DNA of 64,000 nucleotides from Trichuris trichiura (GCA_037903355.1 JBAJFE010000014.1:7192001-7256000); one strand, 5' to 3'; shown: positions 1-11,985, counted from the stretch's first letter. Notes: a model not told the origin generated them from the sequence alone. Made by a program: numbers and translations.

Positions 1-432
1 GCTCCCAGCCGTAACTGCCAGGTTGCAAGTCAGACCGCTACAGTGATCCGCGATACAGGGGAACACGAAGTGAGTCTGTTCTGTCCATACGAAACCTGAA
101 CTTAGTTCCAAGTTCGGCAGCTAGTCGCTAACGCCAATTCTACTCGATCCAACACAATCACAAACGCAACCCTGTCTCTGATCATTCTCCTCACTCCTAC
201 TTCTCTGCACAACCGTTACCCCCTTGGAGTCAGTTTATCTGTGTTGTTGGTCGCCAACGCTACGGGCAGCCTTGCGGCTGTGGCGTTCTAGAGAGTTGGC
301 AGTATGTTGCATTGCGACAGGACAACAGTTTTTCTATGCATTTTCTTTGTAATCAGTTCATCTATGGATAGGTCGTCCATGCAGGTGTTGTGTAGTAAGG
401 GAGGCAAACGTTTTTTTTAGTTCTGAAAATGC
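1..432. other. No gene seen
   Basis: No reading frame, repeat or RNA gene could be supported here. It may hold the upstream part of the PLRG1 gene, but no match to the conserved PLRG1 N-terminus was found. Confidence 0.5.
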
Positions 433-440
433 ATGAGTTT

Positions 441-810
441 CATAGTTGATTTACGGTTCGCTCCTTTGGTTTGTTTGGTGTATTACCTGTAAGTAAACTT
501 CAGAATGCCCTATCACCGAATGGATGAGCAAATTGTTAGAGAATAATACAAAACAATTCAATGCCGTACGTTTTGGAACTGCTCTTGTTCCGTCATCAGC
601 GGTGTAAGGGAACTAGCGCTTCCGCTGACGATGGGACTAGTGCAGTTTTGGGACATACGGTATCGAATTTTTCCGTAACAATTTGTTCATCCATTTGATG
701 ATAGGACATTTTGACGTTTACTTACAGAAGAACAAAACAGGCCAAAGGGGTGAAGCGAAGATGAACCATGAAACAGCCAAAGCCTGTTGAAAGACACCGT
801 CTTCTGATAA
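441..810. mobile_element. Penelope-like double-tail hairpin 1
   Basis: Two diverged copies of a Penelope-like tail face each other. Each arm carries the block that elsewhere reads CTACCAACGGATGGATGAGC (here mutated), and each ends at an ATGAAA-like sequence; the right arm runs on into codons reading M-K-Q-P-K-P-V-E-R-H. The tail is the same subfamily as the 3' end of the Penelope copy inside the Gypsy element (47713 onward). Direct repeats ATGAGTTT at 433-440 and 811-818 flank it and fit a target-site duplication. Hammerhead-like cores are present on both arms but degraded (minus strand about 565-603, plus strand about 618-655). Confidence 0.6.
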
Positions 811-818
811 ATGAGTTT

Positions 819-1562
819 GCGCATTTGTAACAGTAGGTTACTTTAAAAAGCTGTGAATCGATTTTTTACTTTACTTTCGTAGTCTAATGCGTGAGGTTTC
901 ATTTTTTCAAATAATTACTACAGTTTCCGGAAACTTAAGATTGGCCGGACTTTGCCAGGCTGATTTTTTTCAGGCAGGTGAGGCTAACTGTGGTTATTCC
1001 TTCCGTTCGTTAATAAAGCAGAACTTCGATTAAAGGAATTCGGTGAAAGGAACAATAGAGAGACAGTACTACGAGTAATGTCGAGGTGTTGCATTCCTCT
1101 TCTTAAAAGGGCTAGTTTAATTTTCCTAATACACCGTGTTCGGCCTGCCATTCTTTTTACCAGTTTGTCAACCGTTGTCTAAGCCAACTAGTAGTTTACA
1201 CTTTAATATGACAGAGCAATCAATGGTGCGAACAGAACTACAGTGCTTTAAACAATTGGTACTTGAACATCGCAGGTTCGTTGCGTCTCTGGGTCTGTTG
1301 CTATAGCAGATTTCGTTTTCAAAATAAGCATACAATTTCTCTTTCGAAAGGTTGATTTGTTCTGCAGTCACTATTGTTGCTCTTCATTTGGAGTAGCTGA
1401 ATAGAGTTTATTCTTCTTAATACACAATGCCTTTAAAAAAGAAGTGGATAATATTTTTTTGTTATAAAAGTCTGATACAGTAAAAGCGCTGAAAAAGAGA
1501 GATTCAGGCCGTTTATTAAGTCAAAAATCACTTAGAATGCCCATTACTTAAGCGAAATTGAT
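819..1562. other. No gene seen
   Basis: Only short random reading frames occur here. No repeat structure was recognised. Confidence 0.5.
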
Positions 1563-1575
1563 GAATAAGGAAAAC

Positions 1576-1852
1576 CATGGTTGTAAGATCTTTTACGGTT
1601 TTTCCCGTTTATTTTGTCTGTGCTGGTATCTGTAATTGAACGAAACAACTGCTCTACCAACGGATGGATGAGCCGTTATTAAGAAACATTGTACAGGTAT
1701 CAACGCAATCAACTTTTAATTTCAAAGCTTTCGGAACGCTCTAGCTCCGTCGTCAGTGTATGGAGGATACCATCACAGACAAAATAAACGGGAAAAGCCG
1801 TAGAACTTACAACCATGAAACAGCAGCCCGTTACGAAGCATCCTGTTTTTAA
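1576..1852. mobile_element. Penelope-like double-tail hairpin 2, unequal arms
   Basis: The left arm (reverse) is a long tail with a hammerhead-like core and the CTACCAACGGATGGATGAGC block. The right arm is short, keeping only the last ~80 nt and running through [13 protein letters not shown] codons. Direct repeats GAATAAGGAAAAC at 1563-1575 and 1853-1865 flank it exactly, a 13-bp target-site duplication. Because both ends are bounded by the repeat, the unequal arms are the integrated product and not later decay. Confidence 0.75.
1718..1760 (-). ncRNA. Hammerhead-like ribozyme motif
   Basis: Read on the minus strand: CUGACGA, C, stem GGAGC/GUUCC (one G-U pair and one mismatch), loop UAGAGC, GAAA, then a GCUUUGAAA segment. 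It matches the core CUGANGA...GAAA of hammerhead ribozymes with one extra pyrimidine before stem II. The stem is weakened, so cleavage activity is doubtful. It sits on the long arm of hairpin 2. Confidence 0.5.
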
Positions 1853-2221
1853 GAATAAGGAAAACTTTGATTATTAGAATTTTCCGTTATCAGAATTACC
1901 CCCTGCAACAATTGCTTCCCATAATCTAGGTTCTACTGTTTCCATTTTGGTGCGCTGGGAAGTTTTCATTGCGTAGTACACCAACTTTCCCGCGCAAAGG
2001 AAGAAATTTAATTTAAAGGAACGGAAAGTTTTATGGCTGACCGCGACCGGTCGTCAACAAATGATGAATGAATGAGTCAACCATTCATCCAGTTTACGGT
2101 TACTAGAAAAAGTACAGTTAAATTTACTAAAGGAGGGGAAGCCATTCGACATGAAACAACAATGTTAGCCTGTTTGAATGTCCTATTTTCTACTTATCGA
2201 AAGAAAGGGTTGCTTTTTCAG

Positions 2222-5200
2222 CCTCGCTTTGCGAAAAGCCGTGAAGATCAAAAGTGAATACAGCCACTGTGCGGAAAAAGCCAAAGAAAAGAAGAAAATG
2301 AATGAATACAAAAGCATGCCCTTGCCGTTACCTGAGAAACCACCAATTCTTCCAGAATCACAGCTTAACGTGAATGGTCAGTTAATGTTGACAGGAAGTC
2401 CTGTTAGCATGACCGTTGCCAAGTGCGTTATTGATATGTAACTGTTTGGCTTAAAGCTTAAGTTTGCTTTTAATTTAAGGGTGCCAGAAGAACAGCCGCG
2501 GGTTCAAGCAGCTATGGCACGAGCTGATTCGTATAGCTCGTTTTCTCTGTTGCCTCACAAGGCGGCGGTAGCTGTAAAGCCAATGTGGCATCCTCCGTGG
2601 AAATTGTACAGGGTTATCAGCGGTCATACGGGCTGGATAAGATGCATCGACGTTGAGCCAGGAAACCAGTGGTTTTGCACTGGCGCAGCCGACCGCATTA
2701 TTAAGGTACCCATTATTACAATATTCTTTTTAGTTTTTCGCTGAACAGTAGTCACGAGACCTGTTGGATACAGCTATCGAGCATTAAGAAAATCCTGTTT
2801 ACAAAGATGGTGTTCTCAATTGCCCATCTTTTTAATTGTTTTTAGTAACCTAGTCTTTAGTTAAGTTATTCGTTTAGATTTGGGATTTGGCCAGTGGTAA
2901 ATTGAAGCTATCTCTAACTGGTCATGTGTCCACCGTTAGAGCTGTTAAAGTGTCTCCGCGACAGCCTTACCTTTTCTCTGCAGGAGAAGACAAGCAGGTC
3001 AAATGCTGGGATTTGGAGTACAATAAGGTCCACAGTGGTACTTAGGATAGCCTATAAATATGTTTTTGCTTACAGGTTATTCGTCATTACCATGGTCATC
3101 TCAGTGCTGTTTATGATCTGGCTGTTCATCCGACCATTGACGTTCTAGTTACTACTAGCAGAGATTCAACTGCTCGAGTATTTCTCAGCGTCTACGAATC
3201 AGGGTTTATAACTGGTTTGTTGCTAGGTTTGGGACATGCGAACGAAAGCGCAAGTGCATTGTCTAACGGGCCATACAAATACCGTGGCTACCGTAACTTG
3301 CCAAAGCGCAGACCCTCAGGTATTCATCTATCTTAGTGCATGTTTTCTGACACATTCTTGCAGATTATCACTGGTTCTCATGACTGTACCATTCGGTTGT
3401 GGGATCTCGCAAGTGGGACTAGTATGGTGACGCTGACAAACCACAAGAAGAGTATCAGGGCTGTTTCATTGCATCCAAAGCTGTTTATGTTCGCCAGTGC
3501 CTCTCCCGACAATATTAAGCAGTGGAAATTTCCAAACGGAGAATTTGTACAAAATCTAAGCGGCCACAATGCAATTGTAAACGCGCTGGCAATCAATCAG
3601 GACAATGTGCTGGTGTCAGGGGGTAAGCAGCGTGTTTGCTGGTGTGGCATTAGCATTCTTTTTTTGTATACCTATTTCTGTACTTCACTGATAGCAATGT
3701 CTGCGGTTTCGTAAGACGGGATTGTGTAGCACTCACAGTGTATCCCAATCCAAGCTATTTCAGATTAGTTTTTGCTGTGAACCTGCTGCCATGGAATTAT
3801 AATTACTAGGTGACAATGGTTCCATTCATTTCTGGGACTGGAAAAGTGGACTAGCTTTTCAAAAATATCAAACGAAGCCCCAGCCAGGAAGCATTGACTC
3901 AGAGGCTGGTGTCTTTGCCCTCACTTTCGACCAAAGTGGAAGTCGTTTGATAAGTGGTGAAGCAGATAAAACGATTAAGATGTTCAAGGAAGATGAAACT
4001 GCCGTAAGAATTTTTATAGTCCTGTTTGTTCCTTTTACTAAACGTTCAGAGTCGTTGCGGTGTCTGTTAAGCTTGCAAGGTACAACGTAAGTATAGAGAA
4101 TTCGACCAGTGAGAAATTTTTATTGTGCGAAACTTTCGGGCAGCCTCTGTTCCTGGCTTCAACGCTGCCGTCCTATCTTCAGCGGTGAAGACAGGAACAG
4201 AAACTTTCAGAAGACTTCGCATAATAAAAAAATTTTTGCTGGTAAAATTTTGTAGGCAGCATTCGTATTTCGTATGCATAATTATAGTATGCATTTCCGC
4301 GCGCCCCTTAGGAAGGGTTTTTATTTTCAACGCAAAGCCTGCATAATAGCCATGAGCTGATGTTAAGAAATCTGTCAGATGCTTGCTCTATAGATAAAGT
4401 CATAGCAGCATGTTTCAGACGTTTAAAGTATAGTCTTTTGTAAATAGGAATTTTTTTTCAGTTTTGAAGCCATTTAATTCCCGCTATCTTATGCAGTAGG
4501 TATATAATTTTTGCAGAAGCTGGCATAAAAGTTTGAACAGTTCACGTCTAAGAAGTACAATATTCATCGTTCAAAGTATAGGAGAACTAAACTCACAGAA
4601 GACAGGTTTCTTAGACTCCGTTTAACTCTGTCACACTCAAGCGGTAACAAGAGATGGAATCCAGTTCATGTGCACCGCTGTTTTTTAAGTGCATATTATT
4701 GCGTTGTCCTTAGTTTTTAACCTCGGTCCAGCATCCATTGGGGTTACAAATACAGGTGTGCCCCGCGTTACGAAGAAGCTAACTTTATACCCGTATTCGC
4801 TTTTTAATGGATTTGCCGCGGTGTTATTCGCTGTTATGAAGAAAGCAAGGAGGACGCAATAGTTCTGAAAATTCTATAACATCTTTTTGAAGCGGTCAAT
4901 TTCGATCGAAGTAGACGATCAGTCGCAACTTTGTAAATCCAAGCAGACGAAAATGAGCTGGTCGCCCGTCCTGATGGCTTTCTGATGTTGTACCAATAAA
5001 TGAAATTCCTGTGCACCTGCGGTCACAGTCATCAGTTCGTTATCTTCCCAATTATAGTAACTGAAACAACAACGCAATTACGCTATCTATCTCCACTCTT
5101 TATGTGGCTCTTTCAATATTATTGCGGCTCTCAGTATATCGTAAAACGTTTCTTGATATTATGCCTCATTTTCCGTCAGCGGCGCTCCCCAGTAGTTTTC

Positions 5201-8086
5201 TTCGAAAATTTGTCTGCACAAACTCGTCTGACACGTTAGATAATAGGAATTGTTGCCCCTGTTTACAAAGGTTTCACTTAGAGAACAACTTTTTCAGTCG
5301 CATCAACCTTCTTAAATCGAGGCTTGCCTCTACTAATGCTCAAGCCACCAGTAACGGCTGGGAAACCAGAGAGCCAATATTGCGCGAGTGTGAGCCTTCT
5401 CGTTCCTCTCCTAGCAATGTGATCAAAGTCGGGTATACACTGGGCCCTCTTTATCCGCAGATTCAATACAGTGCGTTTAGTCCTAGGTAAGAGTGACGTC
5501 ATTTTTTAACTTAGGCTGACGCGTTGCCGCTGAACTTGACATTTGCTTTAGTGTTTCTGTATGTCTGTGCAGCTGCGCTCTTATGTTCTGACTTTCAGGA
5601 GACGGTTTTTTCTGTTTATATGGCTCCTTGCGCTTTGCGCAGTACTAAGTCATTTCTACTAATATGCTACGTGCCTGTCCCTTCAGGTCTTTCAGCTAGC
5701 GTTCCCACCTTAGCAAAACTTGTATAAGGAAAAAAAGTGGAAGATGATGAATTTAATTTTCGTCTTTTTGTTGGTTGCACTTTCCTTGCGCTTATATTTC
5801 ATACACATTCTGTTTTCCCACGTACTAATGCATTCCTCAGATGATTGAATCGGAGCAATCTTCAATTGTTTAGAGCAGTGTTTCTCAAGGTCAGGGTCGT
5901 CAGGGCCCCCCTGTGAACGTTTCCGAGTGTTTGGGCCTCGCAGTTCTGATTAGTCGGTTTCGAGCGCTCTGCTTAGCTGGATGGGAGGACGGAGGGTTGT
6001 TGGGACGTCATAATGTAGGAGCTGCACAAAGTTCTGTGGGGAAAGTGTGTCCATCTGTCTAACTTACGTTCCCACCTCCGAGCCGGCTCCCCTGGTCCTC
6101 TCTTCCAGCCAGTCAGAACTGCAGGGTGCATTAATTACCACGTAGCTTTCTGTTAGGCAGAGAGGCGCAATATTTGACCCGCAGGCCATACCTTCCTATG
6201 CACTTCAACACAATCGCTCAGGTGGGGCATGTGCTCCGCCACAGCTGAAGAGGGTTCTTTGGCGATCTGCCTCCCACCCCCGGACTTCAAAAGGACCCCC
6301 GGTGGGACACGTGCCCCACCGTGAGAATCACTGGTTTAAAGTAACAGAAGCATACTTCGTCCCACCACTATGTTAAGTAGTCAAGTCTGTGGCGGCTGGC
6401 TCTGTACTAAAAATGCCTAGATCTCTTGTTGTAAGGTCTTCTACGGCTTTTCCCGTTTTTCGTTGTGCTGTTATCTGTAATTAAACTAAAACAACTGCTC
6501 TACCAACGGATGGATAAGCCGTTATTAAGAAAAGTACAGATATCAACGCACTCAACTTTTTTAATGTTCAAAGCTTTCGGAACGCTCTAGTTCCGTTGTC
6601 AGTGAAATGCTGGAGCTCCACCACCTCCACCACCTCACTGACGACGGAACTTGAGCGTTCCGAAAGCTTTGAACAATAAAAAGTTGAGTGCGTTGATATC
6701 TGTACTTTTCTTAATAACGGCTCATCCATCCGTTGGTAGAGCAGTTGTTTTAGTTTAATTACAGATAACAGCACAACGAAAAAACGGGAAAAGCCGTAGA
6801 AGACCTTACAACCATGAAAATTCAACCCGTTACAAAACATCCAGTTTTCAAGTAGATCTCTTGTTGTCACTGTGCCTTATGTGAATTTCAGAATGCGCGA
6901 CATTGAAAACTTATTAAATAAATCAGTAATGCAACGGTAATTCTTGAACACGGGGTGCTTCGTAACCGGATTGTGTTTGATGTTCCTGAAGATCTACGGC
7001 TTCTGCCACTTTTGTTTTGGTATCTGTAATTAGATGAAACAGTTGTTTCGTTTACAGATACCATCGCAAAAATAAGAGAAGCAGTAGATCTCCAGAAACA
7101 TGCAAAGGTAATTGGAAAAATGCCGGACGAAATACGCAAGTTGAATGTAAATTACGATACGTTTTGCACATAGAAATTGACATAATGCTAAAGGCTTGGG
7201 TCGAATTAACGGCGGATAACGAGGACTGACTGTGGTAGATGAGTCCATAATTTGCGTAAACCTCATGAGACTGTTTTTATTTTTTGTCGAAGTTTAACCT
7301 TCATGTGGAACACAACTTTCGAAAGCAAGGAGCTATATAGAACGACGCGTACCATGCAACACTGAGAAGGTAACGGGTGATATGGCAATATTGGCTTTTT
7401 GAAGATCGCCTACAGTTCGGCCTATCTGTCGTTTGTTGTAATGAAAATTTTTGCATAGTAGGGGGCAGTGGCTTTCGGTTCCAGAAATTGCGGTAAAGCC
7501 TGTTTAGTATCACTAAGCTGTGTTAATACCAAAATAGCGAAGTTTTCAGGTTAATCCTTATTAGTCCAGCGTTTAGATTACGTTTATTTTACACCGCTTT
7601 GGCCGTAGATTTCAACAAGTGAAAAAGTATTGACCCTGATTACATTGATACACAGACAGATACCGAAGACAAGGCGAAATGTCCTGGTACCTCCGTTTCT
7701 CTGTAAACGTTTTTCTGTCAAATGGCACACATGCATGCATAAAACGAAGACTAGCACACTCTTTAACAGGGCATATTTTAAGTCAAATCAGGGGATCATA
7801 GGCTTTAATTTTTTGTCATCTAGTAAGTTTGCTGGAAACAGTTCAAAGCTATGTCACAAAAAATTAAAATTTAAGAGTAATGTAGAGTCATAAAATGTTT
7901 TACTTTTATGCGGTTGTTCGTGCAGTTTGCCTAGTGATTTAACTATGATCACAACCGTTTGTTAAAAAAATATACTAAAACCAAAATTGCTTTAGTCGTC
8001 TCATGGTATGCTGGTTTTTTCAGACAGAAGAAACTCATCCAATCCTTTGGAGGCCGGAAATACTGAAGCGAAGGCAGTTTTATTAG
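2222..8086 (+). CDS. PLRG1: Pleiotropic regulator 1 (PRP46 family WD40 splicing factor), 5' partial
   Basis: PLRG1 is a WD40 subunit of the spliceosomal PRP19/CDC5L complex in the nucleus. Exons with GT-AG borders: 2222-2422, 2480-2705, 2878-3027, 3076-3177, 3227-3319, 3364-3622, 3810-4003 and 8024-8086. The joined reading frame keeps phase throughout and gives the family landmarks [14 protein letters not shown], seven WD-type blades (including [13 protein letters not shown] and [12 protein letters not shown]) and the C-terminal [13 protein letters not shown] before a TAG stop. The first part (2222-2422) is the poorly conserved linker. The N-terminal exons were not found and probably lie upstream of the window. 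Most introns are 44-190 nt, but the last one (4004-8023) is 4 kb and carries a hAT MITE and Penelope hairpins. Without the distant last exon the gene would appear to end wrongly near 4080. Confidence 0.93.
5876..6333. mobile_element. hAT-type MITE in the PLRG1 intron
   Basis: Terminal inverted repeats CAGTGTTTCTCA... and ...GTGAGAATCACTG bound a GC-rich 458-bp unit with no transposase. Flanking 8-bp sequences GTTTAGAG (5868-5875) and GTTTAAAG (6334-6341) match at 7 of 8 positions, as expected for hAT target-site duplication. Base composition is much richer in G and C than the AT-rich intron around it. Confidence 0.75.
6433..6852. mobile_element. Penelope-like double-tail hairpin 3
   Basis: Near-perfect inverted arms of about 180 bp each, containing CTACCAACGGATGGAT and its complement, meet near 6620 at a short GGAGCTCC palindrome and a CCACCTCCACC run. 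The right end continues into codons [13 protein letters not shown] and stops at the target-site duplication TAGATCTCTTGTTGT (6418-6432 and 6853-6867, 15 bp, perfect). The left end lacks the ATGAAA extension. The tail is nearly identical to that of the Penelope copy at 63304 onward, so it is a recent derivative of that family. It lies in the last PLRG1 intron. Confidence 0.85.
6635..6672 (+). ncRNA. Hammerhead-like ribozyme motif
   Basis: CUGACGA (6639-6645), C, stem GGAAC/GUUCC closed by loop UUGAGC, GAAA (6663-6666), then GCUUUGAAC. The mirror arm at about 6568-6607 (minus strand) has the core changed to CUGACAA, which loses an invariant G, so only the plus-strand arm keeps the full core. 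Known hammerheads in Penelope-like elements sit in the same terminal position. Confidence 0.6.
6985..7105. repeat. Short Penelope tail hairpin without ribozyme
   Basis: Arms beginning GATCTACGGCTTCTGCCAC and ending AGAGAAGCAGTAGATC pair around a GATGAAAC/GTTTCGTTT centre. GGTATCTGTAA and TTTACAGATACC are the same blocks that occur next to the tail end in hairpins 2 and 3. This looks like a double tail in which both copies were truncated before the hammerhead region. Confidence 0.55.
7106..8023. other. Remainder of last PLRG1 intron
   Basis: AT-rich sequence with no recognisable gene or repeat, ending in a polypyrimidine stretch and CAG at 8021-8023 that serves as the acceptor for the final exon. 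Confidence 0.6.
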
Positions 8087-8250
8087 TCCATTTTATTGTG
8101 TTAATTTTAATATATTCATTGCTGCACAAATGGGCTACGTGAATGTTGTACATTGTTGAAATATTTGCTACTAATTAAAAGTGATTGTAGAAACGTCTAG
8201 TTTGAACAACATTTTCATTTCTGATGACGTAATTAAACCAATTCGTATGC

Positions 8251-9297
8251 TTAATTCAAATGATTTCTGTCTCTAGGTATTCCGCTGCTACAATCTGAGC
8301 AAAGGATACCTGACCATTCGGTGCCAAAATCTTTGAAAACATCGAACAGTAGGCGCATTGCGTTTTTCAGTGCGTCTGGTATTTGCTTACGCAGTATCAT
8401 ATCGACTACAGAATCCCTGAATATAATGGCAAAATGACATGAAGTCTAACTTTGAGAAAAAATAAGCGCACTTAAACACTTGCTTCACTGCTTCCAGTTG
8501 CTGATGTGGAAAGGGTAATCCAGCTTGAGTATAACACTGGTGAAACTGGTGCTCTATCACTCCTCCAATAAGTCCGTCCCTGATAAGTCTCAAAGGCGTA
8601 CCTCTGCTTAACGTTTTCGCTCTTTTGGCGGTTTTTTCAAAACATATGCACGTTGCTTTTAGTACGTCATCCAGGCGGCTGGAGCAGTAAATGTCTTCAT
8701 GAAAACTGAAAAACAGTATTTGATCTTATCGTTCTTCCAGTTCATTGGCGACATACTTAGCTCGACAAGAGCGCCTGGCACTACATAGTTCTTCACTTGA
8801 ATCTGTCGCTTTAGCTGAACGCAGGCAGAGAATCATTTTCTTTGTTCGATCTACATCCCTTCCCACACAGTCTTTCAGTTTGGAGCGGACCATCATGCGG
8901 TTTAATATAATTTGCTTTCTGTGAGTACCGGATGTGATGTGCTGTTAGGAAAACCTACCAATGCGTACAGATTTTGGAACTTGAAGTCAACATCAATGTT
9001 TAAAGACGGGAAGTAGAAATTTTTGATGCGATCTGGCCCAACGTCCCGGACACATTGTCCAAGGCTCTCCAGCGTTGCTCGAACAAAATAATTGCTCATA
9101 CACTTCGCAACCCTAGGGTCGATGTTCTCCACGAAAGTGAATAGGTCATTTAGTCGTGTTTGCCAGGCTGTATCTTGCACGAAGTAATCCACTTTTGCTT
9201 GTACGAATAGTGGTGCGTCGCAGGTAAACCTATAACTCATTATGTCTTGTAGCTTGGATAAGCAACTAAGGATCTGTGCGAGCATTCCTTCATTTGC
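8251..9297 (-). CDS. Multi-exon protein, possibly codanin-1-like, 5' partial
   Basis: Four exons join in phase on the minus strand: 9297-8959, 8914-8757, 8705-8472 and 8416-8251, with introns of 45-55 nt and good GT/AG sites, ending in TAA. The product is about 300 residues, mostly helical and rich in Cys, Arg and Phe, with landmarks D-P-R-V-A-K-C-M-S-N-Y-F-V-R-A-T-L and A-L-K-N-A-M-R-L-L-F-D-V-F-K-D-F. By eye the first landmark and an upstream segment (V-S-N-E-A-F-L-G-R-Y-N-D near 9640) resemble blocks of codanin-1, a nuclear/cytoplasmic regulator of histone chaperone ASF1, but the resemblance is weak. Upstream coding to about 9780, including a hydrophobic stretch at 9465-9534, could not be joined in phase, so the 5' end is unresolved. 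It is convergent with PLRG1, with stop codons 165 bp apart. Confidence 0.6.
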
Positions 9298-9799
9298 CTA
9301 CCTGATGAAGCAGTTGGCTAGTTTCTGTTTTGTTGATGGAGATAATTCTGATTTCAGCACGTTAAGCTTCTTAGCTAGTTTTCCATTTAGGCATTGTATA
9401 AAATTTTCGATAGTGATATCGCAATCTTGTGTCGCAACAGTGGTGTTCTAAAATTTTAACTTACCTGGTGACCAATAAATAAGCAGACCAACCAAAATGA
9501 GTGCCACAATGAAAATCGCATGCAGAAACTGCATGTCCACGTTGGCAGCCTTTTGCTTTAGTTCTGATGTTTATCTGACCGTTTTGTAGTTTGTGCAGAA
9601 ATGTGCTTCTTCCGTGTCGTTGTAACGTCCTAGGAATGCTTCGTTTGACACGAAAATGCCGTCCTCGTGCCGCTTTGAAACTCGGTCAGATAGGCGGACT
9701 GGTTCTTCCACCCTGTGCCAGTTCATTGTCTTGGACCCTACGTCATCAAATGGTCCGTTTCTCAATTGTCACGTGTAAGTTTATATACATCCTAACGCT

Positions 9800-10910
9800 C
9801 ATTTGCTCTTTGAAGCATGCGTACCTGTGTAAAGTGAAAATACAAGCTTTAAGACGTGTTATTTTTGCTACTCAAGTTACTTATGTTCGCAATGTTTGTA
9901 TAGCTATCATGTGCGGCTGTTTTACTCCTCAGTTTTAATTTTTCAAATACAACCTGTTTTGAAAAAGGGTTTGATTATCTTTGCTAACTGAAAAACTAAT
10001 TAACTACGATGACAAAAGCCCACGTGCTGTTTTGTAATATTGCCAAAGTGTAGTTTTCCTTTCATTGTTACACTGCAAGTTAAAATGGGAAGGTATTCAG
10101 CATTTCAACACTTAGTGTAGCATGAGATTCTTCTACGGAAGAGTGGAATAGCTTTCAAATTCTATGCGCAGTCGCTCACCCTTTAAAGCTGAATAATATA
10201 GCACTTTCTGACGTATAACCCAATGTTTATGTTATTTCGCCGAGTTGTTCTCAGTAGCGCTTTGGGAGTTCGCCAAGAACGGTATGCATGTACGAAGAAA
10301 ACGGTCAACAATGTTTGCAAGCAATTTATGGAATTTTATTAAAACTGGAGCTTTTGAAGTGATAAACCTTCACCCGCCGTCAGCGGCTGAACTGTAAAAA
10401 CGTTCTTTTTGTGATCTGGTGTACCTATCCTCAGCTTTCGATGAAAACATTTTCAATGGAGCAAATGAACCGGTCCGGTTGTTTTCTCATCAAAAGGAAG
10501 ATTCATAATAAATGCCCGTCAAAATGCCGAGCAGCTAGTTGGTTCGTTCCCATTAGCGCGTTTCCGTTAGTACCTTCCTTACCTGAGATGGGTTGCAATT
10601 TAAAGTCGCATGTTCGTATTGTATTTTACGCAGAAATCCTGTGTCATTCGTCTAACGCAATAGGGTTCGTTTTGCTAGGAGCCAACAGCACGAAAATTTA
10701 CGGTAAATGGTAATTTGGGAAATTCCCCATTCCCCACAGAGGAAGAAAAGCCTTGGAAATCATTTGCACTACAAGTAATGCAGAACCAAGCGTTTTGGGC
10801 ATAAACGGTGTTTTCTTTCACGGCCACGAGTATCAAGTTAGAAAGGCAGAAGCACTTGATAAGCTGCAGTTTTTCCCGCTTGTGCTTTTTTGACAGCTTC
10901 ATCATAGCTT
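9800..10910. other. No gene seen; possible retroelement debris
   Basis: Reading frames are short and broken. The minus strand from about 10400 may continue the gag remnant that follows, but no motif could be fixed. Confidence 0.35.
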
Positions 10911-10914
10911 AGAA

Positions 10915-11390
10915 ACGTTTCGGCTAGGAGTCGGGCTTCGTTTTGACTCATCTCGGAGTCCGCACACCAGCTGATCTCAGAGTCGTTCCATCAAAGTATT
11001 TCCGAACCCACACTCTTCAGCCAAGCGTCGCAACTCCGTGACGTAGGCTGTGATGGATTCGTTCTACAGTTAGAATCGTTTGTGGAAGAGGAAGCGTTTG
11101 TAGATGACTGACGTCTGCGGCGTGAAGCGCCTCTTCAAAACTTGCGTCAGTTCTTCAAACGTTTTTGTCGCAGGCGATTCTGGTGAAATGAGGGACCGTA
11201 GGATCGTATAGGCAGATGATCCCATAACGGCCAGCAGTGTTGCCCTCTTCTTTTCAGGATCAGTAATGCTGTTCGCCAGACAAAAAAATTCGACCTACTT
11301 CACATAGACGTCACACGGTGTCAACTTGGCGACATCGAAAGGTTCGAGCTGTCCAATGCAAGCCATCCCTTTCACACCCAGTTGAGAACA
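10915..11390 (-). pseudogene. Retrotransposon gag remnant
   Basis: Read on the minus strand with several stop codons skipped, the sequence gives the pattern of a Gypsy/Metaviridae-type capsid region: L-E-P-F-D-V-A-K-L, V-E-F-F-C-L-A-N-S-I-T, T-F-E-E-L-T-Q-V-L-K-R-R-F-T-P and Y-V-T-E-L-R-R-L-A-E-E-C-G-F-G. Stops interrupt at least four places, so it is dead. No LTR was located, and the family is distinct from the Gypsy element at 44860-50794. Confidence 0.65.
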
Positions 11391-11892
11391 CGACTGAACT
11401 GTGGGTCGCGCTGAGTAGGATGAGCAACGTCGTTCACCCGAGCATCTCACCCTCGCCACCAGTTTCGTATCTTGTAACAGTGATAGCTGTTCGACACCCG
11501 GCAGCGATTAAGCGAGTGTCCGATTTTTGGTAAAGCAGACTAAGCGACTAACGTGCGTGAGCACCGGCGAAAAGAAACTAGCTAGTAATATATATGTAAG
11601 CGGCGACAACAGATTAGCAGGTTTAGGTTGAAGATTTTAAGTTCGCTGTTGCTGTAGTGGGCGTTTATAATTTTGAAGACATAACACTATTGATTACGAC
11701 TCGACATCTTTTTTATCGTTGACTTCTCCCTCAGCAAAACCGAAAGTCAAAAATTCACTGGCGTAGTGGAGAGCATCTTTAATGCCTTATCTTGGCGAAC
11801 AACAATCTGCATAATTTATGATTCCGTTCTGAATCTCAGAAACTTCTATGCCACCGTCTCAATTAATCGTGCTGTTGTTTCTTATATAAGCC

Positions 11893-11985
11893 ACAGACAA
11901 TGTATGAAATGCCAGCAGTCTATAGAATGCCAAAAATATTTAGGCAGTCTATGAAACAGTTTATATTTCATACATTTCTTAGGCA
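11893..11985. repeat. Small inverted repeat
   Basis: AATGTATGAAAT near 11900 and ATTTCATACATT near 11968, with GGCATT/AATGCC outside and inside, form an imperfect stem. Possibly a tiny foldback element; no duplication at the ends was confirmed. Confidence 0.4.

Noticed and set aside
4036..4090. A PLRG1 C-terminus in an exon beginning at 4051
   Set aside because: It gives S-R-C-G-V-C and a stop, unlike the family; the exon at 8024-8086 gives the conserved T-E-E-T-H-P...W-R-P-E-I end in phase.
5104..5490. 128-codon frame in the PLRG1 intron
   Set aside because: A stretch G-W-E-T-R-E-P-I faintly recalls the PLRG1 C-terminus, but the true last exon was found at 8024 and no splice site fits.
9591..9938. 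115-codon plus-strand frame
   Set aside because: It is the antisense shadow of minus-strand coding that fits the gene at 8251-9297.
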